Assembly: GCA_024637045.1 (NCBI GenBank)
Contig: JAGXFX010000023.1
Span: 1 to 64,000, forward strand
DNA: 64,000 nt
DNA from: Soehngenia sp.
GTDB taxonomy: Bacteria > Bacillota > Clostridia > Tissierellales > Tissierellaceae
Direction of reading: 5' to 3'
The translations under genes were made by a program, and so were the position numbers. Below the pieces are notes generated by a model. The model was not told the DNA's origin. It did not search any database and saw only the letters and a program-made list of their open reading frames with translations. The stretch's first letter is position 1; each line of letters opens with the position of its first letter. This document shows, piece by piece, positions 8,024 to 16,401 of the stretch.

Positions 8024-9811
8024 TTAAACATAAAAGAAATAGACTATCAATGTCGATACCAAAAGGAATATAACACTCATTATTCCTCCAGCTTTTAAGT
8101 AATCTGAAGTTTTGTAATTACCTGGTCCCATAATATATGCATTCACCTGATGTGTAGGGATTATAAATGAATTGGAAGCTGCAACAGCAACTAGAAGAGC
8201 CAATCCTCTTGGATCTATTCCAAAACTCTCTCCCATTATCAGTATCAAAGGTACCAGCAACACAGTTGCAGCTACATTGGACATAAACAGTGAAAAGAAG
8301 GATGTGATAAGGCCAATTACAAGTAAGATAAAAAACACATTCCATGATTCCACAATATTTATTATTGCCTCCGCTGTAAGTCTCGCCGCACCTGTCTGCT
8401 CAAAAGCCGTTCCGAGAGGTATCAGACCGGCTAGAAGAAACACCGTCTTCCAATCTATTGCCTTGTAAATCTCCTCTTTGTATATTACTTTGGTAAAAAG
8501 CATCAGAATGGCTGCTGACAGAAAGCTTAGAGGTAGTGGTACTCCAAAAAGTATCAGGACTATACCTGCTCCCAGTATTAGCATTGCTTGTATCTTCTTG
8601 TCAGCTCTGGAGCTTTCTTCTGGTGACTTGACCTCACTTATTACTACAAAATCCTTTGTTTCCTTTAGACTATTAAGGTCTTCCCATCTTGCAAAAACAA
8701 TAACTTTTAGTCCTGGTTCCATTTCCCAATCCATAAGATTAAGTCTCTTTCCATCAGTATTTATATATATTATTGGTTCAATCCTGTAATTCTTTCTAAG
8801 GGAGATTTCCTCAAGTGTCTTCCCTTTGAGGTTTGAATCTGGAGGCAGAATTATTTCAGCGAAACCAGCTTCTTTCTCATCTCCAAGCTCTCTAAAAACC
8901 ACCAGATTATGCTCGTGCTCTAGATTGAATGCTTTGAAAAATTGATTTAGATGATCATCTTCTCCAAATATGGCAAGTATCTGCCCTTCCTTGAATGTGG
9001 TTTTTCTCCATGGAATATATGTCTTGCTACCAGAATCCCACAAGGCTAGAATATGAATTCCAAATATCCTCCAGATATCAAGTTCCTCTATGGTTTTGCC
9101 TATCAGCTCGCAATCCTCTTTAATTTCAACTTCATGAATCTCTTTTGGGAGACTATAGATATCAAGAAGTTCATCTTTTCTCCCTTGATTTTTTTCTTCG
9201 CCACCAGGCAAAACTACACCTGACAATAAGTAGAAATACAAAATTCCTGCAAAGAGCAAACCCAATCCTATCGGGGTTACACTAAATAATCCAAAGCTGT
9301 CATATCCACCCTCATTAAGTAGGTCGTTTAAGATTATCAATGGTCCTGAAGCTACCATAGTTACTGTTCCACCAAGAATTCCCGCAAATGCCAAAGGCAT
9401 AATAAGTCTTTGATGGCTTATTCCGGATTTGTTCCCAATTTTCTTTACAGCAGGTAAAAAAAGGGCTACAGCTCCAATATTCTGCATAAATGAAGATATC
9501 ATTCCAGCCACAGCCATTACAGTTGCAATTACTCTATTCTCCTGAGTACCAGCTTTTTTCATTATCAATTGTGCAAAGGTATCCATTATTCCCGTCTTTT
9601 CAATTCCGTAACCGATTATCATAACTCCCATAATGGCTATTACCGCATTGGATGAAAATCCCGCAAAAGCCTGGTCTATTGGTATTACCTTGCTCCATGC
9701 CAATGATAGCATGATGATAATGGATGCCACATCATTCCTGATTTTATCCATGGAGAACATAATAACTGCAGCAAACAAGATTATAAAAACAATTATTATA
9801 TCAGTACTCAT
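8024..9811 (-). CDS. SLC13 (DASS) family permease with two RCK_C domains
   Basis: This 595-residue permease has about six N-terminal helices (from MSTDIIIVFIILFAAVIMF), then a soluble insert at ~205-395 containing two TrkA-C/RCK_C-like modules (EVEIKEDCELIGKTIEELD and FAEIILPPDSNLKGKTLEE). A second helix bundle follows and ends with AAVAASNSFIIPTHQVNAYIMG, a substrate-site motif of the DASS family. Proteins with this layout include the algal sulfate transporter SLT/SAC1 group and bacterial YfbS. Given the neighbours, sulfate or a related sulfur anion is a likely substrate. The RCK_C inserts suggest nucleotide or ligand control. GGGAGGATT supports the start. Confidence 0.85.
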   Translation of the reverse strand: MSTDIIIVFIILFAAVIMFSMDKIRNDVASIIIMLSLAWSKVIPIDQAFAGFSSNAVIAIMGVMIIGYGIEKTGIMDTFAQLIMKKAGTQENRVIATVMAVAGMISSFMQNIGAVALFLPAVKKIGNKSGISHQRLIMPLAFAGILGGTVTMVASGPLIILNDLLNEGGYDSFGLFSVTPIGLGLLFAGILYFYLLSGVVLPGGEEKNQGRKDELLDIYSLPKEIHEVEIKEDCELIGKTIEELDIWRIFGIHILALWDSGSKTYIPWRKTTFKEGQILAIFGEDDHLNQFFKAFNLEHEHNLVVFRELGDEKEAGFAEIILPPDSNLKGKTLEEISLRKNYRIEPIIYINTDGKRLNLMDWEMEPGLKVIVFARWEDLNSLKETKDFVVISEVKSPEESSRADKKIQAMLILGAGIVLILFGVPLPLSFLSAAILMLFTKVIYKEEIYKAIDWKTVFLLAGLIPLGTAFEQTGAARLTAEAIINIVESWNVFFILLVIGLITSFFSLFMSNVAATVLLVPLILIMGESFGIDPRGLALLVAVAASNSFIIPTHQVNAYIMGPGNYKTSDYLKAGGIMSVIFLLVSTLIVYFFYV

Positions 9812-9834
9812 GGCAATCCTCCCTTGATTTAGAA

Positions 9835-9867
9835 ATCAAGCAGCCTCCTCTTGTGAGCCTGCTTGAT
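9835..9867 (-). terminator. Hairpin between rhodanese and SLC13 genes (weak terminator or processing site)
   Basis: ATCAAGCAG and CTGCTTGAT form a 9-bp stem extended by CTC/GAG past one mismatch. On the minus strand only GATTTCT follows, so the U-tract is poor. It may partly terminate the MBL/rhodanese transcript or adjust relative expression within one operon. Confidence 0.5.
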
Positions 9868-9889
9868 CAATTCTTGCCTCTTTGTTAAT

Positions 9890-11242
9890 CTATGCAATGT
9901 TTCTGTACATTCTAACTCCTCCGGTTATAACTACTGAATTGTAACCTTTAACCTTAAGGTATGCCGCCGCGGTTGTAGCTCTGTTTCCAGAACCGCAAAG
10001 AACATATATTGTCTTGTCCTTATCCAGCTTGTCCAGATTCTCATAGAGACTCTTTAGATTAATGTTCACTCTGTTCTCATCCGGATCTCTTTCCTCAATT
10101 TCACCTGCATCTCTTATGTCCAGAAGTATGAAGTCATCACCTTTGGGCATTTCCTTGTATTCTTTTGCAGATATTGTAGATAGCTTATCTACCTTATGCC
10201 CATTTTCCTGCCACATTTCAATTGCATCCGGTAAATAGCCAACAATGTTGTCAAAGCCTATTCTTCTACAATACCAATAAATTTCCTCCATCTCTCCAAC
10301 TTGTCCGTCAATGACAAAGGCCAGCTTGTCATCCGGTAAGTATATGGATCCTAAGAATGCAGTAAGGTTACCTTTGTTTAAATAAATTGATCCGGGGATA
10401 TGTCCTCCTATATAACCCTCTTTTGTTCTGGCATCTATCAAAAGAATATCATCCTTCATTTCGGCTACTTCATCGACAGTCAGTACATTAATCACAACTT
10501 CATCTCCAACAAATTCTGCGCCCTTAACGTTGAGTACCTCCATCCTCTCAAAGTACCTTGGCTTGATTCTCATTTTTGCAAATTTTTCGATGAATTCTTC
10601 CTTGGAACTCACCTGAAGCAACTCATTTGTAGCTTTTTCATATCCCAAGGATGAATATGGTCTTTCATCCATGGCATCTCCACAGGCGGATCCTGCTCCA
10701 TGGGCAGGACATAGAAGTACATGATCACCCATAGGTAGTAGCTTCTCGAATACACTCTCATATAGAAGCCCTGTCATCTTTTCAAGATTCTCTTCTCCAT
10801 AGAAGTCAGTCCTTCCAAGGTCACCCATAAATAAGCAGTCCCCTGTGAATACCATATAGGCTTCCTCTGTTTCTTTTTCATACACCGCATAGCTCAGATG
10901 CCCCAAAGTGTGTCCTGGTGTATGTATTGCCTTTACGGTTATATCCCCCATGTCAATTTGGAAGCCATCCCGGATTTTTTCTCCATAGACATGACCCAGA
11001 TCCTCATGGTCAGATATGTATATCGTTGCGCCTGTTTTTTCAGCCAGCTCCATTGATCCGATTATGTAGTCTTCGTTTCGATGGGTTTCAAGGATATATT
11101 TTATCCTCATTCCGGCTTCTCTGGCTTCATGCATATATACCTGTACATCCCTCATTGGATCGATTACTGCAATATCATCTCCATTACCTATCATGTATGA
11201 GTAGTGCGCAAGTCCTTCTGTTTCAATTTTTTTGAAAAACAT
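9890..11242 (-). CDS. MBL-fold persulfide dioxygenase-like protein with two rhodanese domains
   Basis: Residues 1-200 form a metallo-beta-lactamase domain of the ETHE1/GloB group. The usual HxHxDH is H54-R-N-E-D-Y59 here, but His54, His111 (in HTPGHT) and Asp135 (in FTGDC) match the three iron ligands of persulfide dioxygenases, so a mononuclear metal site is plausible. Two rhodanese domains follow: the first (~255-345) has no catalytic Cys, the second (~360-450) has the active loop CGSGNRA. The family oxidises or transfers sulfane sulfur (compare CstB). The gene is first in the sulfur cluster, with a strong AGGAGGG site, and is divergent from an HTH regulator gene 188 bases away. Confidence 0.85.
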   Translation of the reverse strand: MFFKKIETEGLAHYSYMIGNGDDIAVIDPMRDVQVYMHEAREAGMRIKYILETHRNEDYIIGSMELAEKTGATIYISDHEDLGHVYGEKIRDGFQIDMGDITVKAIHTPGHTLGHLSYAVYEKETEEAYMVFTGDCLFMGDLGRTDFYGEENLEKMTGLLYESVFEKLLPMGDHVLLCPAHGAGSACGDAMDERPYSSLGYEKATNELLQVSSKEEFIEKFAKMRIKPRYFERMEVLNVKGAEFVGDEVVINVLTVDEVAEMKDDILLIDARTKEGYIGGHIPGSIYLNKGNLTAFLGSIYLPDDKLAFVIDGQVGEMEEIYWYCRRIGFDNIVGYLPDAIEMWQENGHKVDKLSTISAKEYKEMPKGDDFILLDIRDAGEIEERDPDENRVNINLKSLYENLDKLDKDKTIYVLCGSGNRATTAAAYLKVKGYNSVVITGGVRMYRNIA

Positions 11243-11430
11243 AAAATCCCTCCTTTTAAGATTAAGCTTCCTTTTGTTTTTACCCCGAGAGTTTTGGTCT
11301 AAAACCCATTACCATAATATGTTAACCAATACATCTCTAAACCACTCAAATTTGTTAATTAAGATTATTTCTTAAGGGTATAATTGAATATGAGTGTGAT
11401 AAGCTATTATTATTTTTTAAGGGGGACATT

Positions 11431-12498
11431 ATGAAACTTTCAATTGGAAGTACCATTCAGAAACTGAGACAGAACAAGGGCATTTCAATAGATCAGTTTG
11501 CACATGCACTTGGTACAACACCTGATGTTGTTGAAAGATGGGAGAACAATTCCTCCTATCCTGATATTACAATGCTTTCACCCATAGCAAGGCTACTGGG
11601 AACATCCCTGGATGCTTTACTTATGTTTGAGACAGAAATCAGTCCTGATGATGTAACTAATATTTACAAGGTCTGTGCAGAGAAATTTGAAACAGGTGAT
11701 TACGATGATGCACTTATGGTGTGTGAAAACTACCTGGAAGCATATCCCAACAGCCTTTTCCTTAAGTTCAGGATGGGAAGTTTATTGCAGGAGTACATCC
11801 AGATGGCTAATTCAGAAGATCAGGCAAATATAGTTCTGGACAGGTCCATATCTCTTCTCGAAGCATCATCCGTTATTGATGACCTTGAAGTAAAACAAGC
11901 TTCCTTATATGTACTGAGCAGCCTTTACACCATGAGGGAAGACTACGACAAGGCTATAGAAGTACTTAATACACTTCCTAAACTAAGTGTAAATACAGAC
12001 TTTATGCTTTCAACTATTTATTCCATAACTGGTGATAGCGAAAGCGCCAAAATCATCGAACAAGAGAGTCTATTCAATAATATCAACAATTCAATAATTT
12101 CACTGGCCAGCATGTGGGGAACCGCACTGAAGGATAGAGAACTGGAATTCGCTATGGAACTGGCAACTTTACAAAGAAAGATGATAGCAGACTATAAACT
12201 GGAAGGGTATCTTATGGGCAACAATATTCTTATGTTTGCTGATATTTATGCTATTAGGAAGGATGTAGACAGAACTTTGGACTATATAGAAAAGTATGTT
12301 GAGTGGGCACTTAAAAATGAGAATTCTGACCTTGACCTTTCAAAGAACAAGTTCTTCTATCTCGTTGAAAACCTTACACCTTCAATGAGTTTTGAATACC
12401 AGAGACAGAATTTCATAAGTTCTGTAATCAAGAACTCAGATTACGACCTGGTAAAATACACTGACAGGTATAAAAAAATAATTTCAAAAATAATTTAA
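11431..12498 (+). CDS. XRE-family HTH regulator with TPR-like helical C-terminus
   Basis: Residues 5-65 are an XRE helix-turn-helix (TIQKLRQNKGISIDQFAHAL...VVERWENNSSYPDI). The remaining ~290 residues are alpha-helical and carry TPR-like pairs, for example CAEKFETGDYDDALMVCENYLEAYP and YTMREDYDKAIEVLNTLP. This layout resembles peptide-responsive or stress regulators (RRNPP-like), though I cannot name an inducer. It is followed 19 bases later by a DUF1576-like membrane gene and then a 112-residue protein, probably one operon. It is divergent from the rhodanese gene and could control either side. GGGGG upstream of the ATG gives a good start. Confidence 0.75.
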   Translation: MKLSIGSTIQKLRQNKGISIDQFAHALGTTPDVVERWENNSSYPDITMLSPIARLLGTSLDALLMFETEISPDDVTNIYKVCAEKFETGDYDDALMVCENYLEAYPNSLFLKFRMGSLLQEYIQMANSEDQANIVLDRSISLLEASSVIDDLEVKQASLYVLSSLYTMREDYDKAIEVLNTLPKLSVNTDFMLSTIYSITGDSESAKIIEQESLFNNINNSIISLASMWGTALKDRELEFAMELATLQRKMIADYKLEGYLMGNNILMFADIYAIRKDVDRTLDYIEKYVEWALKNENSDLDLSKNKFFYLVENLTPSMSFEYQRQNFISSVIKNSDYDLVKYTDRYKKIISKII

Positions 12499-12517
12499 GT
12501 TAAAGATAGGTGATTAG

Positions 12518-13786
12518 ATGGATAATGAATTGCTTAAATCACTGGAGTTAAGTGAAAAGATAAAATACAGAATAATGTACCTGTACTCATTGGCATTTAT
12601 CTTATCCGCCTTCCTTTTTAACTCATTGGATATAATTATCTATGGAATTTATAAAATAGTAATTTCTCCGACACTATTGTTAACTGATTACATTGTTGTA
12701 GGCGGTATAGGAGCGAGTCTTCTTAACAGTGGAATTCTAATGTTATTGACAATTTTTATTGCTAGAAAAAATGATACCCTTATGAACGGTCCCCTTATTG
12801 CAGCTATATTTACAGTAGGAGGCTTTGCTTTTTTCGGCAAAAATATTTTCAATATTCAAGGAATTCTACTTGGAGTATACATTTTTAGCCGTATTCAAAA
12901 GGATCATTTCACTAAATATATTATTATCGCATTCTTTGGAACCGCACTTTCTCCATTGGTAAGTCAAGTTAGCTTCGGAATGGGTTTAAGCCCATTATCT
13001 GGAGTTATATTGGGAATTGCAACCGGAGTATTAATCGGCCTTATCCTTCCACCTTTGGCAAGTAGTTTTGTAAGGTTTCATCAAGGATTCAATCTATACA
13101 ATATTGGATTCACAGCAGGCATCATCGGCATGATATTCATGTCTGTTTTCAGACTTACGGGATATGACCATACACTTAATCAAATCATTAGCACTGAAAC
13201 CAATATTCCTTTGCTGATTCTTCTCATTTTCTATTTTTTATCAATGGTTCTTGTTGGGCTTTTTTCATCAAAGAATGGCTTTATTGAGTATCCAAACCTT
13301 TTAAAAAATCCTGGACGACTGGTGACTGATTTTGTCTCACTCCATGGCTTTTCAACATCAATCTTAAACATGGGAGTACTGGGTTTGCTAGGAATTATTA
13401 TTGTCCTTATCCTGAAAGGGCCAATAAATGGACCGATAATAGGTGGCATTTTTACACTGGTAGGCTTCGGGGCATTTGGAAAACATCCGGCAAATACTCT
13501 TCCTGTGATGATTGGGGTTGTTTTTTCGGCTGTTCTTTTGGGCTTGTCTCTTTCATCAACCGGATTGTTACTCACGGTTCTGTTCGCCACAACATTAGCA
13601 CCCATATCTGGACATTACGGATATCTTGCAGGAATTCTTGCAGGTTTCCTCCATCTGTCCCTGGTATCGAATCTTAGTTCACTACACGGGGGAATGAATC
13701 TATATAATAATGGTTTTTCAGGAGGGTTTGTGGCAGCTTTTCTTGTTCCTCTATTTGAATCTTACAAAAAGGAGAAAGATCTATGA
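12518..13786 (+). CDS. DUF1576-like integral membrane protein with internal repeat
   Basis: A 422-residue protein with about twelve hydrophobic segments and clear internal duplication: GGIGASLLNSGILMLLTI...MNGPLIAAIFTVGGFAFFGKN in the first half recurs as HGFSTSILNMGVLGLLGI...INGPIIGGIFTLVGFGAFGKH in the second. A paired FHQGFNLYNIGFTAGIIG and LHGGMNLYNNGFSGGFVA end each half. I assign DUF1576 from memory of this clostridial family; function is unknown. The pseudo-twofold repeat is typical of transporters. Its stop overlaps the next start by four bases (ATGA), so the 112-residue protein is probably a functional partner. Confidence 0.65.
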   Translation: MDNELLKSLELSEKIKYRIMYLYSLAFILSAFLFNSLDIIIYGIYKIVISPTLLLTDYIVVGGIGASLLNSGILMLLTIFIARKNDTLMNGPLIAAIFTVGGFAFFGKNIFNIQGILLGVYIFSRIQKDHFTKYIIIAFFGTALSPLVSQVSFGMGLSPLSGVILGIATGVLIGLILPPLASSFVRFHQGFNLYNIGFTAGIIGMIFMSVFRLTGYDHTLNQIISTETNIPLLILLIFYFLSMVLVGLFSSKNGFIEYPNLLKNPGRLVTDFVSLHGFSTSILNMGVLGLLGIIIVLILKGPINGPIIGGIFTLVGFGAFGKHPANTLPVMIGVVFSAVLLGLSLSSTGLLLTVLFATTLAPISGHYGYLAGILAGFLHLSLVSNLSSLHGGMNLYNNGFSGGFVAAFLVPLFESYKKEKDL

Positions 13787-14121
13787 AGGATGAAAAATCC
13801 AAGCTTTTAAAAATCATGAATGAGTTGGTGAGATTTTTCTTGAAATCAGGAAATCACCATGTCAACATCCAGATGGACCTGGATGAACACGAAGGGGTTA
13901 TACTTCTAGAAGGATGTTGTACAAAAATTTCAGATAAGCAAATCAAGGAACTGGACAACATTATAAACTCACCTCGTAAAGATGAAGCTGAAGAGTATTA
14001 TTGGAATCTTATTGGAAGCAATGATTTTTCTGAACTCCATCTTCTAGGGGCACTTGTAAACGACGGTGAAGTTGGGTATGAAGGTGATAATTTGAGAATA
14101 AAAGTCAGAAGAAAATTTTAG
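13783..14121 (+). CDS. Unknown 112-residue soluble protein coupled to DUF1576-like gene
   Basis: No recognised domain. The protein is acidic and soluble, starts MKDEKSKLLKIMNELVRFFLKSG, has a possible beta segment HHVNIQMDLDEHEGVILLEGCC, and ends in basic KVRRKF. It overlaps the membrane-protein gene by four bases and is followed immediately by a strong terminator. Translational coupling suggests it works with the membrane protein, for example as a cytosolic subunit or regulator. Confidence 0.6.
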   Translation: MKDEKSKLLKIMNELVRFFLKSGNHHVNIQMDLDEHEGVILLEGCCTKISDKQIKELDNIINSPRKDEAEEYYWNLIGSNDFSELHLLGALVNDGEVGYEGDNLRIKVRRKF

Positions 14122-14150
14122 GATGGTCAGCTTGACCATCCTATTTTTTA
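14121..14150 (+). terminator. Terminator after the HTH/DUF1576 operon
   Basis: GGATGGTCA and TGACCATCC form a perfect 9-bp stem around GCT, followed by TATTTTTTATTTT. It begins at the last base of the 112-residue gene's stop codon and overlaps the 3' end of the convergent lipoprotein gene. Confidence 0.85.
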
Positions 14151-14938
14151 TTTTCAATTATTTTTTCAATATTATCGTAAAAGTAAAGGGCATTTTCTCC
14201 ATCCAGATTCATATCATCTTTTTTGATTTCCTCTAAATACTCCTGAAGAATTCTTGCCGTTCTTGAATCAGGATTTTCCCTTATTGTTTGTTCATACACC
14301 TCAAGAGTATCCTCTTTTAAGACACTTTTTCCTTCCTGGGCATATATATATTGATTCCCAAGACCTTGAATAGCAAGACTCATGTAGGTATTGTACAGCT
14401 CTTCCAATCGAGATCTTGTTTTTCCTTCAGGGAACTTGTCAATATGGCTCTCAATTTGGAGAGCTCTTTCCAGAATTTCCTCAGCGGAAATATTGATACT
14501 TTCTCCGTCTGTGGTCTCATTCTCTACCTCATTATTCCATATTCTGAAATATGATTTGAACTCATCAGATGCATATTGTATGTGAGGAGCAAGTTTCTCC
14601 AAAACGCCTTTTGTATCATAGCCCTTTGCATAAAGATGGTTCTCAAGTTGAAGCAGCATTTCATCTACTCTGAACTCATCCAAATTTTCGATATTGTCTT
14701 TTAGAAAATTGATGATTTTATCCTCATCCATTCTATTTTCAATGAAGGTATAGTACTCCTTAAGGATTTTTATTTGATCTGTCTCTCCGAGACGTTCACT
14801 TACAATCTCATTGGCTTTTTCCTTTATATTCTCAACGTCGACCTTTTCTGTTATTTTGTCCACTTCCTCTGAACACCCAGTAATCAACAATGTACTTGCA
14901 AGCATTATCGAAATCACAATTTTTCTCAATGTAATCAA
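14141..14938 (-). CDS. Putative lipoprotein, unknown function
   Basis: A 265-residue protein with N-terminal signal MITLRKIVISIMLASTLLITGCS. LITGC is a lipobox, so the mature protein should be anchored to the outer face of the membrane. The rest is highly charged and predicted mainly helical (EKVDVENIKEKANEIVSERL, RTARILQEYLEEIKKDD). I recognise no catalytic motif. It is a single gene, convergent with the DUF1576 operon. Function unknown. Confidence 0.65.
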   Translation of the reverse strand: MITLRKIVISIMLASTLLITGCSEEVDKITEKVDVENIKEKANEIVSERLGETDQIKILKEYYTFIENRMDEDKIINFLKDNIENLDEFRVDEMLLQLENHLYAKGYDTKGVLEKLAPHIQYASDEFKSYFRIWNNEVENETTDGESINISAEEILERALQIESHIDKFPEGKTRSRLEELYNTYMSLAIQGLGNQYIYAQEGKSVLKEDTLEVYEQTIRENPDSRTARILQEYLEEIKKDDMNLDGENALYFYDNIEKIIENKK

Positions 14939-15006
14939 CTCCCTTATCCTTATTATACAATCAATTCTCTTATAATATGTTACAAGTCCATTACATCCCT
15001 GGATAT

Positions 15007-15056
15007 TTGCGCTTTATTGCGTGACAATGTTTTCCCGGTATTGACATAAAGCGCAA
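15007..15056 (+). promoter_or_regulatory. Inverted-repeat operator at amidohydrolase promoter
   Basis: TTGCGCTTTAT at 15007-15017 is repeated in perfect inverse orientation (ATAAAGCGCAA) at 15046-15056. The 11-bp arms have start points 39 bases apart, about four helical turns on one DNA face. The right arm sits between the -35 and -10 boxes of the promoter, so a bound protein would block RNA polymerase. No obvious regulator gene is adjacent. Confidence 0.65.
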
Positions 15057-15069
15057 TGGACAATATAAT
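15041..15069 (+). promoter_or_regulatory. Sigma-A promoter for amidohydrolase
   Basis: A consensus TTGACA at 15041-15046 and TATAAT at 15064-15069 are separated by exactly 17 bases. The start codon of the next gene lies 76 bases downstream. Confidence 0.9.
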
Positions 15070-15145
15070 TTTATTTAGCTATTCGAATTATCTTTGAAGA
15101 TTGATTGATATAACAAAATCCAAAGATATATACTGGAGGGATAAT

Positions 15146-16339
15146 ATGACAAGTAAACAGATTCTTTTTAAGGGCTTCACACTTATTGACGGCACTGGTG
15201 CAGACCCCCTTGTAAATGCATTTATGATAGTGGATGACAAAAAAATCAAAAAACTGGGTAAACTGGTTGATGTAGAATCCACCAACGGATATGAGGTTGT
15301 AGATCTTCATGGAAAATACGTGATGCCAGGGATGATAAACACCCATGTCCATATTATTATGGAGCCGGTCGGAGATCCAAACAAGCTACTTATGACAGAA
15401 TCAAAATACAAGACACTCCTACGTGGTGTGGCAAACCTTAAGAAGCATCTTTATTCCGGGACAACCTACTTCAGGGATATGGGTGGGTACGATTACATGG
15501 ACATAATACTCAGAGACGAGGTCAAGTCTGGTCTCGTGGAAGGCCCTGAATTCCTGGCTTCTGGAAAGGTTGTTACAATGACCGGTGGACACGGGTGGAT
15601 GATGGGCAGAGAAGCTGATGGCCCAGAGGAGACCAGAAAGGCTGCCAGAGAGCAGCTGAAAGCAGGAGCTGATGTGGTCAAGATCATGGCAACAGGTGGA
15701 GTTATGACACCCGGTGTTGAGCCTGGAAGTCCGCAGCTAGAAGAGGATGAAATAAGAAGTGCAGTAATGGAAGCTCACAAGGCAGGAAAGAAAACAGCTA
15801 CCCATGCACAAGGTACATCAGGAATCAAGAATGCACTAAGGGCCGGGATAGATTCAATTGAGCATGGTATATTCCTAGATGAGGAAGCAATCCAAATGAT
15901 GGTGAATAACGGAACATATCTTGTTCCAACCCTTGTGGCTCCCTACTTTATAGTCAAGTACGGTGTGGATGCGGGTATTCCAAGGTTTGCTGTCGACAAG
16001 GCAGAGTATGTAATGAAATACCATATAGACAGCTTCCAGAGAGCCCACAAGGCAGGAGTTAAAATTGCCATGGGAACTGACTCTGGAACACCATTTAACC
16101 AGCATGATGGTGGACCTTGGGAGGTAAAGCTTATGGTTGAAAACGGAATGACCCCAATGGAAGGAATTATGGCAACTACAAGAAATGGCGCGGAATGTCT
16201 TGGAATTGAAAATGAATACGGAACTCTTGAAAGAGGCAAATACGCCGACTTCATAGTACTTGATGAGAATCCACTTAAGAACATCGATGCCCTTTTCAAT
16301 GTTGAGAATGTATATAAGTTGGGAAAGAAGGTTAAATAA
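15146..16339 (+). CDS. Metal-dependent amidohydrolase (imidazolonepropionase/prolidase-like)
   Basis: A 397-residue enzyme of the amidohydrolase superfamily. The binuclear metal-site residues are visible: HxH in GMINTHVHIIM, Lys in VVKIMATGG (probably carbamylated), His in ATHAQG, His in SIEHGIF, and Asp in MGTDSGTP. The C-terminus rebuilds the small beta-sandwich (YGTLERGKYADFIVLDENPL). This subgroup includes Xaa-Pro and Xaa-Arg dipeptidases and imidazolonepropionase-related proteins; the substrate cannot be fixed. The start at 15146 is chosen for GGAGGG seven bases upstream rather than the in-frame ATG at 15101. It is monocistronic, with its own promoter, inverted-repeat operator and terminator. 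Confidence 0.88.
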   Translation: MTSKQILFKGFTLIDGTGADPLVNAFMIVDDKKIKKLGKLVDVESTNGYEVVDLHGKYVMPGMINTHVHIIMEPVGDPNKLLMTESKYKTLLRGVANLKKHLYSGTTYFRDMGGYDYMDIILRDEVKSGLVEGPEFLASGKVVTMTGGHGWMMGREADGPEETRKAAREQLKAGADVVKIMATGGVMTPGVEPGSPQLEEDEIRSAVMEAHKAGKKTATHAQGTSGIKNALRAGIDSIEHGIFLDEEAIQMMVNNGTYLVPTLVAPYFIVKYGVDAGIPRFAVDKAEYVMKYHIDSFQRAHKAGVKIAMGTDSGTPFNQHDGGPWEVKLMVENGMTPMEGIMATTRNGAECLGIENEYGTLERGKYADFIVLDENPLKNIDALFNVENVYKLGKKVK

Positions 16340-16366
16340 ATATAGATTTATTACCCTAAAAATTTT

Positions 16367-16401
16367 GGCTCCTGATATCATTATCAGGAGCCATTTTATT
16401 T
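16367..16401 (+). terminator. Terminator after amidohydrolase gene
   Basis: GGCTCCTGAT and ATCAGGAGCC form a perfect 10-bp stem around a six-base loop, followed by ATTTTATTTA. It sits between convergent genes and may also limit minus-strand readthrough from pepF. Confidence 0.85.
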
